Shown: one piece after another, positions 22,394 through 28,923 of the stretch
Numbering within the stretch: the stretch's first letter is position 1
How the letters are laid out: every line of letters starts with the position of its first letter
Origin: UBA8522 sp049287565
Lineage (GTDB): Bacteria > Acidobacteriota > Aminicenantia > Aminicenantales > UBA8522
Reading direction: 5' to 3'
Length of the DNA stretch: 28,923 nucleotides
Assembly (NCBI GenBank): GCA_049287565.1
Contig: JBAQGA010000238.1
Location: 1-28,923 of the forward strand
Translations under genes and position numbers: made by a program
Notes under the pieces: generated by a model
Told to the model about the DNA's origin: nothing
Database searches by the model: none
The model's input: only the letters and a program-made list of their open reading frames with translations

Positions 22394-25300
22394 TCAGCAG
22401 ACCGTGACCACCAGGCCCTCGCGGTTGACCTCGAACTCGAAGAAGCGGGCGCGTCTGTTCGGCGGGTTCTCGGCAAGGAGATGCCGGACCGTTTGAGCGT
22501 CGTCCTTCGAGCGGCAGACGAGAAGGAGGAATCCCCCTCCGCCGGCGCCGAGCAGGGTTGCGCCAAAAATATGTTTTCCGAGACTCTTCAGGATTCTCTC
22601 GATGACCGGGGTCGTCGATTCCGGGTCGAGCGTCTTCTTGAAACCCCAGGCGGCATCGATCAGCCGTCCGAAGCGTTCGACGGACTTCTGCGACATCGCT
22701 TCGGCAATGGCCGGCGGGAACCCATGGATTTGCCGGAGTGTTTCCAGCGAAAGCCTATCCCGGTTTAGATAGTTACCCACCACGTCAGCCAAGATATTCT
22801 TAGCCAGCCGGCGCAGCCCTGTGTAATAGAGAAGGGTTAATCCGCCGTTTGTCCCGGGGTTCAAGACGTCCGCCGGGACGAAATGGATGACGGGGTCTGG
22901 AACCATGCCCGGTTCGGTCCGGATGACCTTGACGCCCTCGACGACGCCGCCCACCTGGTCCTGCCAGCCGCCGCCCGTGGTCAATTCCTGCTCCAACCTG
23001 AGGACGGCGTGAAAGAGTTCACGCTGGGACAGCACTCGTCCCGTCATCCGGCTGATGACCGATACCAGGACGGCCCCCATAATGCTCGAGGTGCCCAGGC
23101 CGCTTCCGCTGGGAATGGCGGCCAGGGTGGTGAGCTCGATACCGCCGCCGAACCGGCTCAGCATCCTGCTCAGTGTGATGCCCTTCGGCCAGGCCGCTTC
23201 GCGGGGTGAGAACCCGCAGAGGGCCAGGGCTGCCTTGGCCAGCCCGAAACGGCCGGCGGGCTGGCGGTAATCGAGCAGGTCGTCGAGTTCGCGGATGGCG
23301 ATGCGGACGCCATGATCGATGGAACTGATCCGGATCTCGGGCTCGGGGATGACGCGGGCGTAGGCCTGGATCGGCGCTTGTCCGTTGAGGTTGACGGCGG
23401 CGTTGATGACACAGCCGCCACGCTCGAGCGAGTAGGGCGGAGTATCGGTCCAGCCGCCGCCGAGGTCGAACCGCGCCGGTGCCCGTCCCCAGACGATCTC
23501 GTCTTCGCGGAGGGCGTTCTTCGGCGGTTTGATCCGCTCGTATCCACTCCGCACGATCGCCTTACCCAAATGTTCGAAAGCCGCCTGCCGGGCCCGGTTT
23601 CCCCAGGCAGCGGGCGTTGCCTCCGCGAGCGAGAGTCCAAGCGAGTCCAGCCAGGCCCTCTCCTTCCGGCTGAGCTTTTTCCCGGTCTGGGCCAGGCCGG
23701 ACCGTGTCAACCCTGTTCGTTCGCGAGACGGTTTCACTAGGGCCATCCCCAGCGTGTGCAGGATGCGCGACAATCCCAGGCTTTCGACGTCAGGCAGGGG
23801 CATTTCCGGGCCGTGGCGGCGGTAGGCCTTTTTGAGGATTCCGGAAAGCCAGAGAGGCCTTTCAGGAACGGGAGCCTTCTTAAGGAAGAAGGCAAGGTCG
23901 GAGGCAGAGAATCCGCTTTCGGGCTGGAAGATGCGTCCCGGTTCCTTTCGCATGGCCGCAGCGCGAATGGCCAGCCGGCGGGTGTGAAAGGACTCATGAG
24001 AAGCGAGCCTGGCCATCTGGGCGAGACTGAACCTGCGGCTTAAACGCCAGGCGCGTCTCTGAGCCTCTGTTGCGGCCGGAAGATTGAACAGCCAGAGCCA
24101 GTCAGGAACCTCGGACGGGCTGTCTACCGCCGGGAAGAACCTCCCGGTCCAAACGGACTTCTGCACTTCAGGAAGTCCCTTGTCCCAGACCTCGTCTTCC
24201 TCAGCGCTCATCGCGTGCCGCCATTCGCTCAGTGGCAGTCCGTTTAACCGGCCGCCCCGTTCCTGGGACAGATGGAAGAGGTCATCGATGTCGTAGCAGC
24301 GGACGAATAAGATTTTCTTGCCGCGGCCGTCCATGCCCTCGAGGACATCCAGGCAGGCCTTCCCGGGGAGGGTGAGCGGCTGTTCGACATCGACGCCGGC
24401 GATGATGTTTTCACCGCCGAGAGAAAGCGCCTTATGGATTCGGCAGCCCTCGATCCAGGCGTCCTTCCCGATAACGGCTCCCCCCGATTCTATCTCGGAA
24501 TTGAGGATGATCGGGGCGTGCGAGTTGGAAACACCCCTGTCCAAACTGATGAGGTCAGCGCCGCTGGCCATCAGCTGGCGCATTGTCCCAAAATGGAGAA
24601 AGATGCAGCGCGGGACGGTCTCGACAAAGAAAGGGATGGTGTGGAAGGTGCCGAATAGGGTGCTCAATTCAGTGTCGCTCAAGGGTGAGCCGGTCCTGCG
24701 GACTTCCCTGATATAGTCCTTGCGTGCCGTCTCCCGGCCCATAGCACAGCAGACCTCCCGGTAGAAATCGAGGCCGTGCCGCAGGATGATCTCGGCGCCG
24801 CGGCCGGACCAGGCGAGTTTTCCGGCGCGACTAATCCTGGGATGACAGGAGGTCAGCAGCCTTACGACCGCCAGCGCATCTATACTCATGACTCCTATGT
24901 CGAGAAGTGACCGTCCGTGGCGGTCGATCGCGGCCTGCCGTTTCTGCTCTTTGAGCGAGGGTTTCTGCAGGAACCTCCGCACTTCGCCGTCCCGGCCGGG
25001 GCACAAAACACCGTGCGCCGCGGCCAATTTGGAGTCGGCCAGGCATCCGATGGCGGTAATGCCCCGTCGTCCGAACCGGACACGGGAGGAGTCGAAATCC
25101 AGGAAAACATCACCGCTCGTGACGACGACCTGGCCGGAGCCCTCCGGCGGGGCCGGAAGAGAGAGATAACGGGGAAGCTGGCGGTCGAGGAGTGTCAAGC
25201 CCAAGGCGCTGTCGGATTCACCGGGCACGGGTATGAAGATCTTGCCGCAAGGGCTGTAGGCCGGAAGGCGCCGGGCATCGCCGCCCGCATGGACGATCAG

Positions 25301-25573
25301 GACGCGCAGCCGGCGCAGCGCCCGCTCCCATGCTGCGGGCGAAGCCAGCTCTTTCGGCCGGCCCCGGAGTTCCCGGGTGATGACTTCTAGAAGGCAGAGG
25401 AAGGTGCTGCCGCCGCTCCCGATGCGGTGCCCGTCCGGGTCGGAGACGACAAGGACTTCCCCGACTCCATGGATCAACCCGAGGTCCCGGCGGATACGGA
25501 GCTGTTCCTTGTAGGCCTTGGCCTGGTCTTCGTTGGCCGCCGTGACGATGAGGTAGTCCCAGCCGGGTCTCAT
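22394..25573 (-). CDS. fkp: bifunctional L-fucokinase/GDP-fucose pyrophosphorylase (Fkp-like)
   Basis: 1059 aa; Bacteroides Fkp is about 950. Residues 1 to about 430 are the nucleotidyltransferase (fucose-1-phosphate guanylyltransferase) part: DPDGHRIGSGGST (45-57) and HAGGDARRLPAYSPCGK (95-111). The region from about 690 is a GHMP sugar kinase: WGRAPARFDLGGGWTDTPPYS (in parts, 695-715), PSGSGLGTSS (821-830, ATP loop), GGGWQDQVGG (867-876, with D872 as likely base) and GAGGGGF (1009-1015). Known reaction: L-fucose + ATP to fucose-1-phosphate, then + GTP to GDP-fucose, in the cytoplasm. ATG overlaps the stop of the upstream epimerase (ATGA). The epimerase makes an L-galactose-type donor, so the substrate could be L-galactose or another L-sugar instead of fucose. 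The extra length is mostly in the linker. Confidence 0.86.
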   Translation of the reverse strand: MRPGWDYLIVTAANEDQAKAYKEQLRIRRDLGLIHGVGEVLVVSDPDGHRIGSGGSTFLCLLEVITRELRGRPKELASPAAWERALRRLRVLIVHAGGDARRLPAYSPCGKIFIPVPGESDSALGLTLLDRQLPRYLSLPAPPEGSGQVVVTSGDVFLDFDSSRVRFGRRGITAIGCLADSKLAAAHGVLCPGRDGEVRRFLQKPSLKEQKRQAAIDRHGRSLLDIGVMSIDALAVVRLLTSCHPRISRAGKLAWSGRGAEIILRHGLDFYREVCCAMGRETARKDYIREVRRTGSPLSDTELSTLFGTFHTIPFFVETVPRCIFLHFGTMRQLMASGADLISLDRGVSNSHAPIILNSEIESGGAVIGKDAWIEGCRIHKALSLGGENIIAGVDVEQPLTLPGKACLDVLEGMDGRGKKILFVRCYDIDDLFHLSQERGGRLNGLPLSEWRHAMSAEEDEVWDKGLPEVQKSVWTGRFFPAVDSPSEVPDWLWLFNLPAATEAQRRAWRLSRRFSLAQMARLASHESFHTRRLAIRAAAMRKEPGRIFQPESGFSASDLAFFLKKAPVPERPLWLSGILKKAYRRHGPEMPLPDVESLGLSRILHTLGMALVKPSRERTGLTRSGLAQTGKKLSRKERAWLDSLGLSLAEATPAAWGNRARQAAFEHLGKAIVRSGYERIKPPKNALREDEIVWGRAPARFDLGGGWTDTPPYSLERGGCVINAAVNLNGQAPIQAYARVIPEPEIRISSIDHGVRIAIRELDDLLDYRQPAGRFGLAKAALALCGFSPREAAWPKGITLSRMLSRFGGGIELTTLAAIPSGSGLGTSSIMGAVLVSVISRMTGRVLSQRELFHAVLRLEQELTTGGGWQDQVGGVVEGVKVIRTEPGMVPDPVIHFVPADVLNPGTNGGLTLLYYTGLRRLAKNILADVVGNYLNRDRLSLETLRQIHGFPPAIAEAMSQKSVERFGRLIDAAWGFKKTLDPESTTPVIERILKSLGKHIFGATLLGAGGGGFLLLVCRSKDDAQTVRHLLAENPPNRRARFFEFEVNREGLVVTVC

Positions 25574-26535
25574 TTTTTCTTGGCTTCGACCCCTGTTTTG
25601 ATCCAGGGATAGGTGCGGGAAAGGCCTTCTTTCAATGAGATCTTGGAGGTCCAGCCTAGGGAGGAGATGCGGTCCACCCGGAAATTCCTGGCGCTGACGC
25701 CAACCGGTCCGGCGATATGTTTTATCCGGATGCGCTTGCCGGCCACTTCAGCCACGGTCCGGGCCAGCTCATCCACGGAGACGTATTCTCGGCGGCCGAT
25801 GTTAACCCCATCCTCGAGGTCCGACTGCATCAACAGGCGGATCCCGTCGAGGAGGTCGTCGATATAGGTGTAAGCGCGCATGGCCTTGCCGTCGCCCCAG
25901 GCTTCGATCTCTCCCCCGTCCTCGGCTTCGGCGATCTTGCGGCAGAAGGCGGCCGGGGCCTTCTCGCGGCCCCCCTGCCAGGTGCCCTCGGGGCCGTAGG
26001 TGTTCTGGAAGCGGGCGATCCGGACAACCATCCCGAAGCGGCGGCCGTAGGCCATGGCCATCCGCTCGGCGTAGAGCTTTTCCCAGCCGTATTCGTTATC
26101 GGGAAGGGCCGGGTAGGCCTCCTCCTCAGAGAGCTCCGGCTCTTCGGGCTTCATATCCCTATAGACGCAGGCCGAGGAAGAGAAGAGATAGCGCTTGACC
26201 CCGGCTGTCGCTGCCGCGTTGGTCATGTGGATGTTGATCAGGGCGCTGTTCCGCATGATCTCGCATTCGGCCGTCTGGATGAATCCCATGCCGCCCATGT
26301 CGGCGGCCAGCTGGTAGACTTCGTCGAACGGCCGGCTGTCGGCAGTCCGGACCGCTTTCTCGCAGTTCGGCTGCTCCCGCAGGTCGAGGATCAGGAATTC
26401 GTCCGCCGCCGTTGGGCAAAATTCGGGATACTTAAGGTCCACGCCGCGAACCCAGTAACCTTCTTTTTTTAGTCTTTTGGCCAGGTGGCTGCCGATGAAG
26501 CCGCCCGCCCCGCACACCAAGGCTGATTTGTTCAT
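25570..26535 (-). CDS. GDP-mannose 3,5-epimerase-like NAD-dependent epimerase
   Basis: 321 aa, extended SDR fold. NAD site GAGGFIG (9-15). AADMGGMGFIQ (77-87) is the signature of plant GDP-D-mannose 3',5'-epimerase. C123 in SSSACVY and K192 in the run GTWQGGREKAPAAFCRK sit where plant enzymes have their acid/base Cys145 and Lys217; Y149-x3-K153 is the YxxxK pair. The C-terminal WIK after LKEG also matches. The plant enzyme is about 376 aa, the difference being mostly N-terminal. Expected product: GDP-L-galactose (and GDP-L-gulose). ATG with AAAGGA 7 nt upstream. Its stop overlaps the Fkp start by 4 bp. Related bacterial epimerases in heptose pathways are the alternative. Confidence 0.84.
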   Translation of the reverse strand: MNKSALVCGAGGFIGSHLAKRLKKEGYWVRGVDLKYPEFCPTAADEFLILDLREQPNCEKAVRTADSRPFDEVYQLAADMGGMGFIQTAECEIMRNSALINIHMTNAAATAGVKRYLFSSSACVYRDMKPEEPELSEEEAYPALPDNEYGWEKLYAERMAMAYGRRFGMVVRIARFQNTYGPEGTWQGGREKAPAAFCRKIAEAEDGGEIEAWGDGKAMRAYTYIDDLLDGIRLLMQSDLEDGVNIGRREYVSVDELARTVAEVAGKRIRIKHIAGPVGVSARNFRVDRISSLGWTSKISLKEGLSRTYPWIKTGVEAKKK

Positions 26536-26609
26536 CAGACCGTCCTTTCGATATCCGGTTTTTTGGCAATGGCCCCAGGGCCGTCGATATCTCCTCTGCG
26601 ATCACCGCT

Positions 26610-26638
26610 TATATAACAGAGGATATGGGGCAAGTCAA
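26610..26638 (-). promoter_or_regulatory. sigma70-type promoter for the epimerase-Fkp operon
   Basis: Minus strand TTGACT (26638-26633), 17-bp spacer, TATATA (26615-26610). Near-consensus; leader of about 68 nt to the ATG at 26535. Confidence 0.62.
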
Positions 26639-26731
26639 TTAATCTGACTAAACCCAATCCACTTCCCGCCGTATAGGCATATGACAGATTTACTTGCCGT
26701 GTCCCGAGGGAACACGGCGAACAAAACCAAA

Positions 26732-26737
26732 AGGAGG
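26732..26737 (+). promoter_or_regulatory. ribosome binding site deciding the esterase start
   Basis: AGGAGG, 6 nt before ATG 26744. It excludes the longer reading from 26681, whose extra 21 residues precede the signal peptide. Confidence 0.78.
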
Positions 26738-26743
26738 TGTTCA

Positions 26744-27940
26744 ATGAAACATGCCAGGTTCCTGAGCATTTTTTGCGCACTTTTATTAGCCTCGACGGCG
26801 CCTTTTATCTGCCAGGAGGCGGCGGCCCCAACCCAGAGCACTGATATTATTCTCGGTCAGGTGTTAACTCTGACTTCAAAAACATTCGGGCGGGATGTCC
26901 CCGTGCAGGTCTATGTGCCGAATGGCTATGCCTCAGGCTCAACGCGTTATCCCGTCCTCTATGTCTTGAATTCCTACCCGTTCGCCTTCACCTGTGGAAC
27001 CGTAGAGGTTCTGTCGGGCAACATGGAAATCCCGGAGATGATCGTCGTCGGGGTGCCGCCCTTCGACAGAGGATACGTTCCCACTCCGTTCGAAGAGCGC
27101 GGAGAAGGCCCGACGCCCGTGGACCTGTCCATCCGATTCCTCAAGGAAGAGCTGATCCCCTTCGTGGACAATAACTACCGCACAAATGCCTATAGGATCC
27201 TTTACGGCCACTCGGTGGGCGGATTGTTCACCATGTACACGCTCTTCAACCATCCTGACCTGTTCACAGCCTACCTGGCCGGCAGCCCCTGGTTTCAATC
27301 TCTTGACCAGTACTGGCTGAAGAACATCGAGAAGATGGCCAAGGTGAGGAACCTGGACAACAAGTTCCTCCACATGACGGTCGGGAACCAGGAAACCCAG
27401 CTCACCATCGATACGTACCGGGAGCTCGAAAAGTGGATGAACGCCCAGTCCTTGGGAAGTCTCACCTGGAAGAGCGAGCGGGTGGAGGGCAACCACGGGT
27501 CGATGGTCGGCCGGGTCGTCTATGATGGGCTATCGTTCTTTTTCTCTGGCTGGAGGATTCCCCAGTCGGAGATGATGGATGGAGACATCGACAAGATCGA
27601 TGCCCAAATCAAAGGCAGTGCGGCCAAGTGGAGCAAGTACGGCTTCGACGCCTCCGCCATCATCCCGGAAAACCGGCTGAACGCCCTGGGCTATTTTTTC
27701 GTCAGCCGGAATGACCTCGACAAGGCCGTCAATGTTTTTTCTTACATCATCCGGCGTTTCCCGAAATCCTTCAATGCCCATGACAGCCTGGCTGAGGCCT
27801 ACATGATGAAGGGTGACAACGGAAACGCGATCAAGTACTACAAATTGGCCGTCGAGCTGAACCCGGGCGACACCGCCTTTGCCAAACGCGTGCTCCAGAA
27901 TTCCAAAGACAAACTGCGCGAGCTGGGTGTGGAAAAATAG
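26744..27940 (+). CDS. secreted esterase (PF00756-type alpha/beta hydrolase) with C-terminal TPR
   Basis: 398 aa. Signal peptide 1-22 (hydrophobic ALLLASTAPFI). The hydrolase domain (about 35-280) has the nucleophile elbow YGHSVGG with S157 and the putative catalytic His in EGNHGSM (H251); VNNPF-type DNNYR at 142-146 and the surrounding layout are those of the esterase D/IroE/Fes family. Residues about 320-395 form TPR-like helices (NALGYFFVSRNDLDKAVNVF; DSLAEAYMMKGDNGNAIKYY; LNPGD). Acts outside the cytoplasm on an ester, possibly a siderophore, acylated sugar or other ester. Start fixed by AGGAGG. Convergent with the ceramidase gene, 9 bp apart. No convincing promoter recognised; divergent from the epimerase operon. 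Confidence 0.88.
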   Translation: MKHARFLSIFCALLLASTAPFICQEAAAPTQSTDIILGQVLTLTSKTFGRDVPVQVYVPNGYASGSTRYPVLYVLNSYPFAFTCGTVEVLSGNMEIPEMIVVGVPPFDRGYVPTPFEERGEGPTPVDLSIRFLKEELIPFVDNNYRTNAYRILYGHSVGGLFTMYTLFNHPDLFTAYLAGSPWFQSLDQYWLKNIEKMAKVRNLDNKFLHMTVGNQETQLTIDTYRELEKWMNAQSLGSLTWKSERVEGNHGSMVGRVVYDGLSFFFSGWRIPQSEMMDGDIDKIDAQIKGSAAKWSKYGFDASAIIPENRLNALGYFFVSRNDLDKAVNVFSYIIRRFPKSFNAHDSLAEAYMMKGDNGNAIKYYKLAVELNPGDTAFAKRVLQNSKDKLRELGVEK

Positions 27941-27949
27941 GGAGCTAGA

Positions 27950-28923
27950 CTAGGTCACTGTGAATACGCCGGATATACCCGTGAATTCTTTGATCTCTCC
28001 CGTCCAAAATGATTTCCAGTGGCCGTTGTACCGGATGCGGTAGTCGCCCGCCGGCTGATTGTCCGGGATGAGCCACTCAACCGTGACCTCGGAGCCGCCG
28101 ATGCCCACGCGCCTCCACCGGAAATAAGTGCAGGAATCTCTATCCGCATAGGCGGTTTCCCACAGACTTCCTTGGAGCCTCTCTACCTGAAGATACGACC
28201 CTTCGAGCCGGAGATCGTTAATAGGATGTGCGCCGTAAAAACAGACTTCGACCTTCTCACCCGGCTGATAGGAGGGAAGCGGCGGCTTCCTGACATCCCC
28301 GAACTTCTTACTCAAGGGTAGTCCGTCGAACAAGACCTTCAGCGGCGGGCCGACGACCCGATCGCTAAGGTCAGGCGGTTCGGGGCCGGGCTCGACATCC
28401 AGGCCGTCTCTCATCGCGACGGCCAGTTTTTTATTCTCCTGCTGAAACGCCTCCAAAGTCCAGGGGCCATAGAGTGTCGAGGCCCCTTCATAATGCTGCT
28501 CCGCGTATTCCTCCCTGGTGGCCGTGTAGCTGCTGAAGGCGCCGGCATAGGAGGCCACGACGGCGTGGTCAACTCCGGCGCCGGATAACTCGTCCAGGAC
28601 GCTTTTGCGCAGCCTCCTCCCCGACATCGTCGTTATTTCTCCCGGGTGGGCGATGATAATCAGGCTGCCGATCCTGATCAATTGAACCGGCAGGATTGCC
28701 GGGGCGATCGGAATCCCGTTGACCTTGATTAGCCCCACCGGAGCCAGAATCGCCTTTTCGCCCTGCCCCGCGATATAATCATCATCCATCGTCGGTAAGG
28801 ATACCCCGGAAAGTCCTGAAATGATCTGTGCCAGAACCCAGCGCAGCAGATTCGGATCATTCACCGCGTCTTCCTTCGTCGTTCCCTCGGGCCAGAGCTG
28901 AGCGGCCACGGAGTCTTCACTGC
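27950..28923 (-). CDS. neutral/alkaline ceramidase (3' part; start outside window)
   Basis: At least 324 codons; the frame is open to the window edge (S-E-D-S before VAAQLW), so the 5' end is missing. The sequence ILPVQLIRIGSLIIIAHPGE, MSGRRLRKSV, and FSSYTATREEYAEQHYEGASTLYGPWTLEAFQQ (shown in parts: SSYTATREEY, QHYEGASTLYGPWT) is the hallmark of the neutral ceramidase (PF04734) catalytic region C-terminal half, followed by an immunoglobulin-like C-terminal domain (about 200-319). The enzyme hydrolyses ceramide to sphingoid base and fatty acid, is Zn-dependent and usually secreted or lipid-associated. The zinc ligands and nucleophile Ser are largely outside the window. GTG 28909 lies inside the domain and should not be read as the start. 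Confidence 0.9.
   Translation of the reverse strand, partial: SEDSVAAQLWPEGTTKEDAVNDPNLLRWVLAQIISGLSGVSLPTMDDDYIAGQGEKAILAPVGLIKVNGIPIAPAILPVQLIRIGSLIIIAHPGEITTMSGRRLRKSVLDELSGAGVDHAVVASYAGAFSSYTATREEYAEQHYEGASTLYGPWTLEAFQQENKKLAVAMRDGLDVEPGPEPPDLSDRVVGPPLKVLFDGLPLSKKFGDVRKPPLPSYQPGEKVEVCFYGAHPINDLRLEGSYLQVERLQGSLWETAYADRDSCTYFRWRRVGIGGSEVTVEWLIPDNQPAGDYRIRYNGHWKSFWTGEIKEFTGISGVFTVT

Noticed and set aside
1..28923. CRISPR array, tRNA, rRNA, insertion sequence or prophage genes
   Set aside because: No regularly spaced repeats, cloverleaf sequences, transposase/integrase motifs or phage proteins were seen; only one isolated palindrome was found.

Overview
This window looks like GC-rich chromosomal DNA from an uncultured bacterium rich in secreted carbohydrate- and lipid-active proteins. 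The mix (Tat-exported GH78 enzyme, lipoprotein with an RbsD/FucU-like fold, exported arabinose/fucose-isomerase-like protein, neutral ceramidase, ECF sigma operon, SNF2-SWIM pair) would fit Candidatus Aminicenantes, Acidobacteriota or a Planctomycetes-like lineage. That placement is inference from gene content; there is no rRNA or marker gene here. No tRNA, rRNA, CRISPR array, insertion sequence or integrase was found.

Layout. (1) 1-1314: the 3' part of an APC amino-acid permease, convergent with (2) 1309-6243: a minus-strand run of a RecB/Cas4-like PD-(D/E)XK nuclease, an SNF2 helicase and a SWIM zinc-finger protein. (3) 6326-10199: a minus-strand group led by a strong sigma70-type promoter: RbsD/FucU-like lipoprotein, CoA-type Nudix hydrolase, large secreted glycoside hydrolase. 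(4) 10260-10952: a vapBC toxin-antitoxin pair with a palindromic operator over its -10 box. (5) 11058-14508: a GH78 alpha-L-rhamnosidase followed by a sodium:solute symporter gene that has lost its middle. (6) 14410-16387: a 475-bp divergent intergenic region and an exported beta-lactamase-fold serine hydrolase. (7) 16400-18634: a translationally coupled operon of ECF sigma factor, small membrane protein (probable anti-sigma) and a large membrane-anchored protein. (8) 18689-20673: an imperfect palindrome, a 4-oxalocrotonate tautomerase and an exported sugar-isomerase-like protein. (9) 20689-22360: a TetR regulator divergent from a short-chain dehydrogenase that lacks the usual catalytic tetrad, with two copies of a 16-bp operator-like motif between them. 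(10) 22394-26638: GDP-mannose 3,5-epimerase and a fucokinase/GDP-fucose pyrophosphorylase (Fkp) in an overlapping operon. (11) 26744-28923: a secreted esterase with a TPR tail, and the 3' part of a neutral ceramidase.

How it fits together. Several units converge on L-sugars and deoxysugars: rhamnoside hydrolysis, a second exported glycosidase, an RbsD/FucU-type mutarotase fold and an aldose-isomerase fold placed outside the cytoplasm, and an intracellular route to GDP-L-fucose and/or GDP-L-galactose. The most unusual points are the two sugar-tautomerising folds carrying export signals, the epimerase-Fkp pairing, the internally deleted symporter, and the nuclease-SNF2-SWIM trio. Most minus-strand operons have readable promoters of the form TTGAC(A/T)-17-TAtwAt, which gives confidence in the operon boundaries.
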